Positions 53,469-62,375 of a DNA stretch of 64,000 nt are shown piece after piece. Both the position numbers and the translations under genes were made by a program. A model generated the notes under the pieces. The model saw only the letters and a program-made list of their open reading frames with translations. It was not told the origin of the DNA and did no database searches. Numbering within the stretch: the stretch's first letter is position 1; each line of letters begins with the position of its first letter. The DNA is from JAWPMT01 sp965229785 (lineage in GTDB: Bacteria; Bacteroidota; Bacteroidia; Cytophagales; Cyclobacteriaceae): positions 4,340,001 to 4,404,000 of the forward strand of contig CBDDJS010000001.1 in NCBI GenBank assembly GCA_965229785.1, written 5' to 3'.

Positions 53469-54462
53469 CAAAATAAGACAATTCCCGTCCTGGCGCTTTC
53501 ATTTCCGCTTCCAGCATTTTGACCTTATCCTGCTGAATGTTAAACAATGCTTTTGCCGCTTTCGAGAAATTCAACTTCATCATATTTTCAACGAAATCAA
53601 CGGTGGTCAATACGGAAGCTTTTAGCATACCCTGCTGAAACTTCAACTTATGCAATGCCATGTACTGTTCATACTCATGAATCAGGGAATCGATTTCCTG
53701 ATACATCTCGAGGGTATTTACTTCTTGTGTTGCCGTTTTATAAAGCCACCTTTTCACACGGAGGTATTTTTCCCGGGCATCATCATTTGAGCGAAACTCC
53801 AGTAGTTGTTCCCATGGGGTCTGGACATCAGGTACAGGAATCTTTTTCAACAAAACATTCACCACATGGGCCTTAGGCAAATCCGAAAGAAACTCACCCA
53901 TATCATTTAAGTTATCGATGATGGGATAGGCTTCGTTACCCAACGACTGACGCAAATACGCCGATTGAATTCTGGATTTGTAAGTTCCCATACGATACAG
54001 TAGTTCAGCCAAATGTTGCTGATAAGTCTCGCCACGATTTTTCTGATGCTTAACCACTTGCTGATATAATTCTCCCTCGAAAAGTTGATTCAACTTTTCG
54101 ATCTCCGATCGAAATGTTTCAAGATTCTGTTTCGGAGATGACTCAAATTGGACTGTTTTGATCACCTCTTTCTCCTTCAACCATTCAAATTCCGCCCGAT
54201 TATGCAGGTAAGTCTTTTCGATCCGACTAAATGAAGTTGTTTGAAGCCATTTCTCCGCGTCAATCACATAGAATTGATCAAAAAATAAGGAAAGTTGCTT
54301 TAGATCTAATCGCATGAGCAACATGGAACCGTCAAGTACCCCAATGGTTCTGTGTTGAAAGCCTGAAGTTTCCTGAATCTTTCCCAATTGATTCATGAAT
54401 TGAGTAGATGTCAACACATCACTCAGAAATTGGTTTTCAATCTTTTCTATCTCACCCTTCAT
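53446..54462 (-). CDS. Hypothetical protein between the two halves of the photolyase module
   Basis: 338 residues, cytoplasmic, mostly helical and charged, with no signal or membrane segment. Not recognised. The middle has helical stretches rich in Gln, Glu and Lys (KNRGETYQQHLAELLYRMG, EKYLRVKRWLYKTA). It lies between the photolyase-like gene (same strand, 51 bases upstream) and the DUF2256 gene (convergent, 23-base overlap). Sharing a strand and short gap with the photolyase-like gene suggests co-transcription. Could be a helper of that protein or an unrelated insertion. Confidence 0.6.
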   Translation of the reverse strand: MKGEIEKIENQFLSDVLTSTQFMNQLGKIQETSGFQHRTIGVLDGSMLLMRLDLKQLSLFFDQFYVIDAEKWLQTTSFSRIEKTYLHNRAEFEWLKEKEVIKTVQFESSPKQNLETFRSEIEKLNQLFEGELYQQVVKHQKNRGETYQQHLAELLYRMGTYKSRIQSAYLRQSLGNEAYPIIDNLNDMGEFLSDLPKAHVVNVLLKKIPVPDVQTPWEQLLEFRSNDDAREKYLRVKRWLYKTATQEVNTLEMYQEIDSLIHEYEQYMALHKLKFQQGMLKASVLTTVDFVENMMKLNFSKAAKALFNIQQDKVKMLEAEMKAPGRELSYFVKLRQTF

Positions 54463-54513
54463 AAGACTAAAGTTAAACTTATAAGCAGGAATAAAAGGCG
54501 AAAAACGAATAGA

Positions 54514-56019
54514 TCACACAAACGTGAATGTCACCTGCTCAATGAACTGTTCCGCCGATTCAAAAAGGGTTTTACGTTTTTCTTCAGTCATTTTATCCAA
54601 TGTCCGGGTCATCATCGACATTCGAGGGTTCTGCTCAAACACAGACCGGTTCTTCGATACAAATCGCCAGTACAATCCATTCATAGTATCTACCCATTCG
54701 CCGTTTGGGTAGTGACTCATTTTACGAATATAATTACCACCGCCGATGTATGGTTTGGTCGCAAATAGTCCCCCATCTGCAAATTGACTCATACCATAGA
54801 CATTGGGGACCATGACCCAATCAGCAGAATCAACAAACATTTCCATGAACCAACGATTGACTTCATCAGGATGAACCTCACATAACAACATTAAATTACC
54901 CAAAACCATCAAACGCTCAATATGATGGGTAAATCCAAATTTCTCCGCTTTTCTTATACTGTCATCCAATACTGGTAATCCTGTAGTACCATCATACCAG
55001 CAAGGTTTTAGTTTCCGCTCATGATTGAAATAATTGCTTCTCAAATCAGCATCAAATTCATGGTACATTCCTCGAATGAATTCCCTCCATCCAATCAGTT
55101 GCCTCACAAAACCCTCGACAGACGGATAGTGCACATTATTTTCACTCGCAGCCACGAGGACTTCATCCAGAAGTTCCTCGGGAGTGATCAGTCCCATATT
55201 CAAATACGGTGATATCACTGAGTGGAACAAAAACGGATCTTTATGATCAATGGCATCCTCATATGGTCCGAACTGATCAAATCTGACTGAAAGAAACCGG
55301 GCCCACTCGGCCAACGCATCTTTTCGGGTAGTTGCCCAATTGAAATTTTCTACGCTGCCCGGATGATCTGGAAACAATTCCTCAACTAACTTTTTAATTA
55401 CCTGGGTATGCGCTGTTTGGTTGAATATGATCTTTGGCGGGATTGTGATTGTTTTGGGCAATTTCTTGCGATTATCCTGATCAAAAGACCATTGCCCATT
55501 CAAAGGCTTTCCTGCCGCATCAACAAGTACACCCAGGCGCCGACGTTGGCGTTGATAAAAGGTATGCATGAAAGGTTTCTTGACTTGTGTCAGGTAGTCC
55601 TGAAATTGGTCTCTGGTGGTAACAAACGCGGGTGATGGTCTAAAATCAATGGAAAGTCCATGATCTCTGCAAAACTTCTTCAAAGCTCCTTCGAAAAAAT
55701 GATCCTGTACTTCGTACAATACCAGTTGTTTAATGTCATGTGCCTGAATCGTTTTTTCCAACTTCTCAAAGTAGGTCGTAGATTTATTTTCGAGGGTCAA
55801 TTGATGGTAGACCAGTGGCCATTTCGCTCTAACAGAGTCGCCATGAGAGCGCATGGCTGAAAGAAACATCACCAGTTTATGCTTATGATACCGATAATGC
55901 GTACAGAGTTGATGGTCCTCTGCCATGAAAAATAAAGTTCCCTCATCTGGCTTCAATAAGGTATGATCGGCGAAAAGACAGTCTCCCAAAATGACTGCCA
56001 GGCGGTTGTAAAGACTCAT
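54514..56019 (-). CDS. Photolyase/cryptochrome family protein lacking Fe-S cysteines
   Basis: 501 residues. It has an N-terminal Rossmann-like domain (about 1-130, LAVILGDCLFADH) and the helical FAD-binding part. Typical of the PhrB/CryB-type (6-4) branch are GWREFIRGMYH (about 320), THHIERLMVLGNLMLLCEV (about 365-383), MVPNVYGMSQFADGG and the ALYW-like GLYWRFVS. In PhrB enzymes four Cys bind a [4Fe-4S] cluster, three of them between the MSDY-type motif and PFN-LYW. Here that region reads KMSHYPNGEWVDTMNGLYW: the loop is short, and no Cys occurs after about residue 380. FAD-binding parts look intact, so it may be a clusterless photolyase or a blue-light sensor. Divergent from the YHS gene. 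Confidence 0.85.
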   Translation of the reverse strand: MSLYNRLAVILGDCLFADHTLLKPDEGTLFFMAEDHQLCTHYRYHKHKLVMFLSAMRSHGDSVRAKWPLVYHQLTLENKSTTYFEKLEKTIQAHDIKQLVLYEVQDHFFEGALKKFCRDHGLSIDFRPSPAFVTTRDQFQDYLTQVKKPFMHTFYQRQRRRLGVLVDAAGKPLNGQWSFDQDNRKKLPKTITIPPKIIFNQTAHTQVIKKLVEELFPDHPGSVENFNWATTRKDALAEWARFLSVRFDQFGPYEDAIDHKDPFLFHSVISPYLNMGLITPEELLDEVLVAASENNVHYPSVEGFVRQLIGWREFIRGMYHEFDADLRSNYFNHERKLKPCWYDGTTGLPVLDDSIRKAEKFGFTHHIERLMVLGNLMLLCEVHPDEVNRWFMEMFVDSADWVMVPNVYGMSQFADGGLFATKPYIGGGNYIRKMSHYPNGEWVDTMNGLYWRFVSKNRSVFEQNPRMSMMTRTLDKMTEEKRKTLFESAEQFIEQVTFTFV

Positions 56020-56136
56020 GAACCGGGTAACTTTCTGGAGAGATCAATGGTTTTAAATAAAAAATCAGTGCCTGTCCAGTGTCATGATCCAGCACAAATC
56101 CCTGTTATATTTATGGCCCGGTTACTCACCCTTTCT

Positions 56137-56622
56137 ATGAAAGCTTATTGGATCAGGCATTTTTTATTTTTTTGCTTTTTAGCACACGGTCTTCTGGCAC
56201 TTTCACAGCGTCCTGAACAGATACTGGAATTCAATGTTTCGGAAGATTTGGTTATGCTGAAAGGCTTCAGTCCAATCTCCTATTTTGAAGGTAAAGCAGA
56301 ACAAGGGAATCCGAATTTCATGGCATCTCATGAAGGAGTCACTTACTATTTCACCTCAGAAGAGCAACTTCAGACCTTTCAGCAAACACCCGAAAAATAC
56401 TTACCCACATTTGGCGGATATTGCGCCTATGGTGTGGCTAATGGCAAGCATCTGGACGTAGATCCGGAGAACTTTAAAATCTACGAGGGTCGACTTTTGC
56501 TATTCCTGAAAACAGAGGCAATGGACGCCAGGGAAGCATGGGAATCAGGCAACGAAAAGCGTCAGTGGAACGACGCAAAAGCCATGTGGGAAGTACTTCG
56601 TCTGTTGCCAGATCAGGAATAG
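56137..56622 (+). CDS. YHS-domain secreted protein
   Basis: 161 residues from ATG 56137, where a signal peptide starts (MKAYWIRHFLFFCFLAHGL); upstream codons of the open frame overlap the divergent photolyase-like gene and are not used. YHS features: LKGFSPISYFE, GVTYYFTSEEQLQTF, KYLPTFGGYCAYGVANG. Similar proteins in Bacteroidota are short exported domains thought to bind metal or small cofactors. Cys in GGYCAYG is conserved in many. Function not established. Confidence 0.8.
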   Translation: MKAYWIRHFLFFCFLAHGLLALSQRPEQILEFNVSEDLVMLKGFSPISYFEGKAEQGNPNFMASHEGVTYYFTSEEQLQTFQQTPEKYLPTFGGYCAYGVANGKHLDVDPENFKIYEGRLLLFLKTEAMDAREAWESGNEKRQWNDAKAMWEVLRLLPDQE

Positions 56623-56797
56623 TACCACATCTACCATAAAGCAGGCTAACACCCCATTTTCCGATACCTGATGTGCTTTTGATGCATAAAAGGAGCCAAA
56701 ATCAGTCCGAAACAAGATTATTCTTTAGGGTTAAAATTTTACATCAATACTACATCAAGCCCCTGTATTGCAGGGTTAGCATTTTCTGAAAGAGTCA

Positions 56798-56823
56798 AAA
56801 ACGTCGATATTGTGCACCGTTTT
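56798..56823. promoter_or_regulatory. Inverted repeat upstream of the GH17-like gene
   Basis: AAAACG (56798-56803) and CGTTTT (56818-56823) are complementary across 14 bases, 63 bases before the ATG at 56887. The spacing resembles a dimer binding site. A second small hairpin (CCCTG-TATTG-CAGGG) lies just upstream near 56761. The gene itself has a strong ribosome site (AAGAGGAG). Operator function is inferred. Confidence 0.3.
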
Positions 56824-56886
56824 GCAGTGAATATGTGAGCCGGGTGTATTAAGATTCAATACTCATCATTTAAAGAAGAGGAGATC

Positions 56887-58698
56887 ATGCAAAAGTTAAC
56901 CGCACTTGTTTTTGTCGCTCTGTTGTGTGCATGCGGCAGTACCGAAAAAAAGTCTGCAGCCTTGAAACCAGCATCAGAAATTTTTGGCAATCCTGAATAC
57001 CGGGCTATCTCTTTCGGAGGTTACCGGGAAAAGTCAAGGGAACAGGTTCCGTCAGTAGAGAACCTAAAGGAGGACGTTCGCATCCTTTCGGCTATGGGAG
57101 TTAAACTCCTCCGCACGTACAATACCCAGCAATTTGCACAAGCCAGCAATCTGCTTAAGGCCATTCGGGAAGTAAAGAATGAAGAAGCGGACTTTGAAAT
57201 GTACGTGATGCTGGGCGTATGGATTGATTGCGAGGGAGCATGGACTTCCAAAGTAGATCACGAAAAAGAAAGCCTGGAAAATAATCAAGCCGAGATCGCC
57301 GCAGCCGTGACCATGGCGAACGAATATCCGGATATTGTCAAAGCCATTGCCGTAGGAAATGAAGCCATGATCCATTGGGCCTCTTCTTATTATGTCGTTC
57401 CAGGAATTATCCTCAAGTGGGTAAATCACTTGCAAAAACTCAAAGCAAGTGGCGCACTACCAAAAGGTATCTGGATCACCAGCTCCGACAACTACGAATC
57501 ATGGGGTGGCGGAGGCAAGAGTTACCACCTGGAAGACCTGAATGAATTGATCAAAGCAGTGGACTTTGTTTCATTGCATACCTACCCTTACCACGAAACA
57601 CATTTCAATCCGGGATTTTGGCTTAGCCCTGAATCCGAGGAGGGATTGTCTGATATTGAACGAATCAACAATGCCATGAAGCGTTCCATTGAATTTGCTA
57701 AAGGTCAGTTCGAAAGTGCGGCAGCTTATGTCCGAAACATTGATCCCAATAAACCTATTCACATCGGAGAGACCGGGTGGGCCACGATTTCCAGTGAACA
57801 TTATGGAGACGAGGGCACCAAAGCCTCGGATCAATACAAAGAGAAGTTATACCACAATATGTTGCGGGAATGGACAGATAAAGCGGGTATTTCATGCTTT
57901 TATTTTGAAGCCTTCGATGAACAATGGAAAGATGACGATGATCCTGATGGTTCGGAAAACCACTTTGGATTGATCAACCTGAAAGGAGAAGCCAAATATG
58001 CCTTGTGGGATATGGTCGATGCGGGCGCCTTCGAAGGGCTGACTCGCAATGGTTATGAGATCACCAAAACGTTCGGGGGTAATGAAGAAGTCCTGCTATC
58101 TGCCCTGCTTGCTCCTCCCAGCATTAATGATGGTGGAGGTTTTCAGCTTCCGGGTATGAACGAGTCAAGACAGCCTGGTGAAGTCATTACTGAAAAAACA
58201 CTGGTAATGGTTCCGGAAACTGTGGATACAGCATTAGCCGAAGACGCAACTTATCCAAGTACAATTTTCCGAATTACTTCCTGGGAAGGATCATGTCACC
58301 TGGAACTTCTGGAGAATGGCATTCTTGATATTGTAACCGGGACCGGTGACTGGTGGGGCGGTGCCATGGAAATCACTGGCCCGATGGGAGAAAACCTAAC
58401 TCAATTCGAGAACGGAACATTGAACTTTGAAATAAAAGGAAATACAGCGGCTTCTTTTGAACTAGGCTTTCAAACCGGGGCCTTCGCGGATGGAGATCAG
58501 GTCAATCATTCTGTATTCTTTTCCGCAGATGATCCAAAATATCAATTGACTGATTCATGGACCAGTTTTTCTATCCCCATGAAAACGCTCTCTGAGCAAA
58601 GTATGTTCACCAATGTTCGATCACTCTTCTTCGTCAGAGGAGCAAAGAATTTCGATGGAAAAAAGATCGAATTACGCAACATTCGATTCGAGCAATAA
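56887..58698 (+). CDS. GH17-like glycoside hydrolase lipoprotein with C-terminal binding domain
   Basis: 603 residues. A lipobox (VALLCACGS) marks it as a lipoprotein. Residues of about 35-390 form a TIM-barrel like family GH17: likely acid/base E159 (VGNEAM) and nucleophile E295 (IGETGW), plus VSLHTYPYHETHFNPGF and FYFEAFDEQWKDDDD. GH17 enzymes cut beta-1,3-glucans such as laminarin. From about 455 to the end is a galactose-binding-like beta-sandwich resembling ExoP-type domains (GDWWGGAMEI, LNFEIKG, IELRNIRFEQ). It is 43 bases upstream of the phosphorylase-like gene, with a strong Shine-Dalgarno. Beta-glucan specificity is inferred from family. Confidence 0.82.
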   Translation: MQKLTALVFVALLCACGSTEKKSAALKPASEIFGNPEYRAISFGGYREKSREQVPSVENLKEDVRILSAMGVKLLRTYNTQQFAQASNLLKAIREVKNEEADFEMYVMLGVWIDCEGAWTSKVDHEKESLENNQAEIAAAVTMANEYPDIVKAIAVGNEAMIHWASSYYVVPGIILKWVNHLQKLKASGALPKGIWITSSDNYESWGGGGKSYHLEDLNELIKAVDFVSLHTYPYHETHFNPGFWLSPESEEGLSDIERINNAMKRSIEFAKGQFESAAAYVRNIDPNKPIHIGETGWATISSEHYGDEGTKASDQYKEKLYHNMLREWTDKAGISCFYFEAFDEQWKDDDDPDGSENHFGLINLKGEAKYALWDMVDAGAFEGLTRNGYEITKTFGGNEEVLLSALLAPPSINDGGGFQLPGMNESRQPGEVITEKTLVMVPETVDTALAEDATYPSTIFRITSWEGSCHLELLENGILDIVTGTGDWWGGAMEITGPMGENLTQFENGTLNFEIKGNTAASFELGFQTGAFADGDQVNHSVFFSADDPKYQLTDSWTSFSIPMKTLSEQSMFTNVRSLFFVRGAKNFDGKKIELRNIRFEQ

Positions 58699-58741
58699 CC
58701 AATAATTCGCACAAATACCTTTTCACTTAGCAGGTAAACCT

Positions 58742-61700
58742 ATGTCTGAAACTATTTTCATTGGACAAACCCCACTAAAATCAGGGGCCGGTCAGGTAGC
58801 AGGAAGTTATGAATCCCTGGAAGGTCAGGGCTTTTATAAGATCAGCAACTATGACCTTATGCCTCCGTTTTTCATGTCTATCGTAAGCGATTCCAACCAT
58901 TGGATGTTTATCAGCAGCAATGGAGGGCTGAGTGCAGGACGTCAGAACTCAGGACATGCTTTGTTTCCTTACTACACAGACGATAAGATCACGGATTCAG
59001 CGGATCAAACCGGCAGTAAATCGATCTTTCTGGTTACAAAGTCCGGTAAAAAGTATTTATGGGAGCCTTTTTCTGGCAACTTCAACGGCGTGTATACAAC
59101 GGAAAGAAATCTGTATAAACACCCAACCGGAAACCAGATCTTGTTTGAAGAAATCAACCATGACCTTGGGTTGACCTTTCGATACGGATGGAAATATTCT
59201 GAACAATATGGATTCATAAAGGAAGCTCTCCTTACGAATCAAGCCGATGATTGTACTGTTGATATTCTGGACGGAATCCAAAACATTTTACCCTATGGTG
59301 TCGACCCGGCAACGCAGGTAAAATCCAGCAATCTGGTGGATGCCTACAAGAAAAATGAACTGGAAGAGGTAACTCAGCTGGGCATGTATATGCTGAGTGC
59401 AGTGATCGTTGATAAACCGGTTCCTAGCGAAGCCTTAAAAGCCACTACTGTTTGGCATACCGGACTGGCTAACGCTAAAATCTTGCTATGCGCCGATCAA
59501 CTTGATCATTTCAGAACCGGAAGTGAAGTACATCAGGAGGCTGACATCCGGGCAAGAAGAGGTGCCTATTTTGTAAACGCTAATGTGTCTCTCCCCAAAG
59601 CAGGCCAACAAGCCTGGCACATAGTGGCAGAAGTGGAACAGGGACCTTCGGAAGTGGCCGCGTTGATAGCTTACTTGAAAGATGGGAACCAGGACAAAGT
59701 CCACGACATTAAGTCTGACATTGCTAAAGGGACTCACCATCTACTCAATCTTATTGGAAAGGCGGATGGCCTTCAATTAAGCGCGGATCAGCTCACTTCC
59801 AGCAGGCACTTGTCCAATGTCCTATTCAATATCATGCGCGGAGGACAGTTGGAGGATCAATATGAGGTGGAATTAGCAGACTTCAAGGAGTTCCTAAGCG
59901 GCGCAAACAGATCGGTACATCACACTTACGAATCGACACTGGATAATCTTGCCGCACAATTGCCTTACATGGATCTGCTTGCTTTTGCAAAGCGACAAGA
60001 TGATCCTGATCTCGTTCGCCTGACTTACGAATACATGCCGCTGACCTTCAGCAGGCGACACGGTGATCCTAGCCGACCCTGGAATCTATTCTCTATTGAT
60101 ACGGTAAAAGAGGATGGTTCGAAAAACCGGAGTTATGAAGGTAACTGGCGTGACATCTTTCAAAACTGGGAAGCCCTCGGGTTGTCCTATCCTGAATACC
60201 TGATCTCAATGATCGCCAAGTTTGTCAATGCTTCCACGATCGATGGATACAATCCTTACCGGATTACGAGGAATGGCATTGACTGGGAAAAAATTGAACC
60301 GGATGACCCCTGGTCCTTCATCGGTTACTGGGGTGACCACCAGATCATTTATCTGTTGAAGCTACTAGAAGCAAGCAACAATCATCATCCGGGCTTACTT
60401 CAGGGACTTTTGGCAGCAGACGAATTCTGCTATGCGAATGTGCCTTACCGCATAAAATCGTATGCGGATATCGTCCGTAACCCACGAGACACCATCGATT
60501 ACGATGATGACCTGGAGGCACTGACCGCAAAACGATCTCACGAATTAGGGTCAGATGGCAAACTCATTTGGGGTAGGGATGGAAAAGTATTGAAAGTCAA
60601 TCTGCTTGAGAAGCTGTTAGTCACTTTACTGGCAAAGTTGAGCAACTTCATTCCTGATGCCGGAATTTGGCTAAACACGCAACGCCCGGAATGGAACGAC
60701 GCAAATAATGCCCTGGTCGGAAATGGGGTTTCCATGGTCACAGTCTACTACATCAGACGATATGTAGCTTTTCTGGAGCCTTTGTTAGCGGATTTAGAGG
60801 AAGACGTTCAGGTAAGCCAGGAAGTCGCCGAATTCCTGAACGCGATCAGTTCGACCTTTCATCAATATGAAGCGAAACTCGCTTCCGGAATTGATGATGC
60901 GACCCGAAGAAATTTTGTGGATGAATTGGGAATGGCGGGAGAAACTTATCGCAGCAAAGCTTACGCCGGCTTCAGCGAACAAAAAAGCGCCATAACGAAA
61001 GGTGAGTTGACAACTTTCTTGCAAAGGTCATTGGCATACATTGATCAGACGATCCGGAATAACAAGAGAGAAGATAACCTCTATCATGCCTATAACCTCG
61101 TCAAATTGGAGGAAGGTTCGATCAGCATCGATTATCTCTATGAGATGCTGGAAGGGCAGGTTGCGGTTTTAAGCGCGGGGTTACTGGATGCTTCCGAAGC
61201 TTTGGAGGTAATGTATGCGCTGAAAAACAGCAAGATCTATCGTGAAGATCAGTATAGCTATATGCTATACCCCGATCGTCAATTACCGAGGTTCCTGGAG
61301 AAGAATAATATTCCAACGGACTTTGCTGAAAATTCGGCTCTGTTCAAAGCATTGATAGCAGCGGGCAATGTTCAGCTGATCAATCGCGATGTAAATGGTC
61401 ACTATCACTTTAATGGCACCTTTAACAATGCCACAAGTGTGTCTGAAGCGCTTGACTTAATTGAAGAAAATACGGCGTTTACCGACTTGGTGAATGCAGA
61501 ACGCCAGAATGTACTGAACATTTTCGAAAAGATGTTCAATCACTACGCCTTTACTGGAAGGTCAGGGACATTCTATGGATACGAGGGGCTAGGAAGTATC
61601 TACTGGCACATGGTCAGTAAACTGGTGCTGGCCATCGCGGAAAACTTTCATTCTGCAAAACGAGACGGTGTGACATGGGAAACGTTAGGTCAGTTGATGG

Positions 61701-62194
61701 AATTCTACTACTCTACACGGGCAGGAATTGGTCTGAACAAATCTCCGCAGCTATACGGGGCTTTTCCAACAGATCCTTATTCACACACGCCTGGTAACAA
61801 AGGTGCACAACAACCAGGGATGACCGGTCAGGTAAAGGAAGATGTAATCAATCGCTGGTTCGAGTTGGGTGTGTTGGTGAATAATGGCAAGATTCATTTC
61901 GAATCAGGGCTACTTCGCGATAGTGAATTCCTCACAGAAGCTACCAACTTTGAATATTATGATCTGGATGATTCTACGAGGCGTGTGACACTTGAGAAAG
62001 GCTCCTTAGGATTTACCTACTGCCAGGTTCTTTTCGTTTATCACAAAAGCGGAGATCCGAAAATCATAGTAACACTCGATGACGGAAGCACCCAGGAAGT
62101 TGCCACGCATGAACTAACCGGGGAACTGAGTGCCGAAATTTTCCGGAGAACCGGAAGAGTGAAAAAAGTCATCGTAGAAGGCCTCAGACCTTAA
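58742..62194 (+). CDS. Putative glycoside phosphorylase-like protein
   Basis: 1,150 residues without signal peptide, so probably cytoplasmic. The first 250 residues are beta-rich (ISSNGGLSAGR, SIFLVTKSGKKYLWEPFSG), as in the N-terminal sandwich of GH94-like phosphorylases. A helical core follows with candidate general acid D532 (GYWGDHQIIYLL), YNPYRITRNGIDWE just before it, and GTFYGYEGLGSIYWHMVSK (about 947). The end (PGMTGQVKEDVINRWFELG, about 1032) resembles the C-terminal region of inverting phosphorylases in the GH94/GH149/GH161 group. That group converts beta-glucans plus phosphate to sugar phosphates, which fits the GH17 gene just upstream. Family assignment is tentative. Confidence 0.55.
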   Translation: MSETIFIGQTPLKSGAGQVAGSYESLEGQGFYKISNYDLMPPFFMSIVSDSNHWMFISSNGGLSAGRQNSGHALFPYYTDDKITDSADQTGSKSIFLVTKSGKKYLWEPFSGNFNGVYTTERNLYKHPTGNQILFEEINHDLGLTFRYGWKYSEQYGFIKEALLTNQADDCTVDILDGIQNILPYGVDPATQVKSSNLVDAYKKNELEEVTQLGMYMLSAVIVDKPVPSEALKATTVWHTGLANAKILLCADQLDHFRTGSEVHQEADIRARRGAYFVNANVSLPKAGQQAWHIVAEVEQGPSEVAALIAYLKDGNQDKVHDIKSDIAKGTHHLLNLIGKADGLQLSADQLTSSRHLSNVLFNIMRGGQLEDQYEVELADFKEFLSGANRSVHHTYESTLDNLAAQLPYMDLLAFAKRQDDPDLVRLTYEYMPLTFSRRHGDPSRPWNLFSIDTVKEDGSKNRSYEGNWRDIFQNWEALGLSYPEYLISMIAKFVNASTIDGYNPYRITRNGIDWEKIEPDDPWSFIGYWGDHQIIYLLKLLEASNNHHPGLLQGLLAADEFCYANVPYRIKSYADIVRNPRDTIDYDDDLEALTAKRSHELGSDGKLIWGRDGKVLKVNLLEKLLVTLLAKLSNFIPDAGIWLNTQRPEWNDANNALVGNGVSMVTVYYIRRYVAFLEPLLADLEEDVQVSQEVAEFLNAISSTFHQYEAKLASGIDDATRRNFVDELGMAGETYRSKAYAGFSEQKSAITKGELTTFLQRSLAYIDQTIRNNKREDNLYHAYNLVKLEEGSISIDYLYEMLEGQVAVLSAGLLDASEALEVMYALKNSKIYREDQYSYMLYPDRQLPRFLEKNNIPTDFAENSALFKALIAAGNVQLINRDVNGHYHFNGTFNNATSVSEALDLIEENTAFTDLVNAERQNVLNIFEKMFNHYAFTGRSGTFYGYEGLGSIYWHMVSKLVLAIAENFHSAKRDGVTWETLGQLMEFYYSTRAGIGLNKSPQLYGAFPTDPYSHTPGNKGAQQPGMTGQVKEDVINRWFELGVLVNNGKIHFESGLLRDSEFLTEATNFEYYDLDDSTRRVTLEKGSLGFTYCQVLFVYHKSGDPKIIVTLDDGSTQEVATHELTGELSAEIFRRTGRVKKVIVEGLRP

Positions 62195-62217
62195 ATAGTA
62201 CCACTTTAATGGAAGAG

Positions 62218-62253
62218 GCTGTTTTGGAACAGAATTCCAAAACAGCTTTTTTT
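62218..62253 (+). terminator. Strong rho-independent terminator
   Basis: GCTGTTTTGGAA (62218-62229) and TTCCAAAACAGC (62235-62246) form a perfect 12-base stem with a five-base loop, followed by seven T residues. It ends the GH17/phosphorylase unit. A second perfect hairpin (CCTGAAT, six-base loop, ATTCAGG at 62256-62275) follows at once and may add to the effect. Confidence 0.85.
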
Positions 62254-62375
62254 ATCCTGAATAAAAGCATTCAGGTCTCATTTGGGATGTCATGCTGAAT
62301 GAGCAAAAAACCACCCAGGATGGAGTTTAGGTGATCCTTTCTTCAAGGACCTAAAAGAAGTTTAACTTCACACCT

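Noticed and set aside
55963..56136. N-terminal extension of the YHS protein
   Set aside because: It overlaps the start of the divergent photolyase-like gene, and a normal signal peptide begins at 56137.
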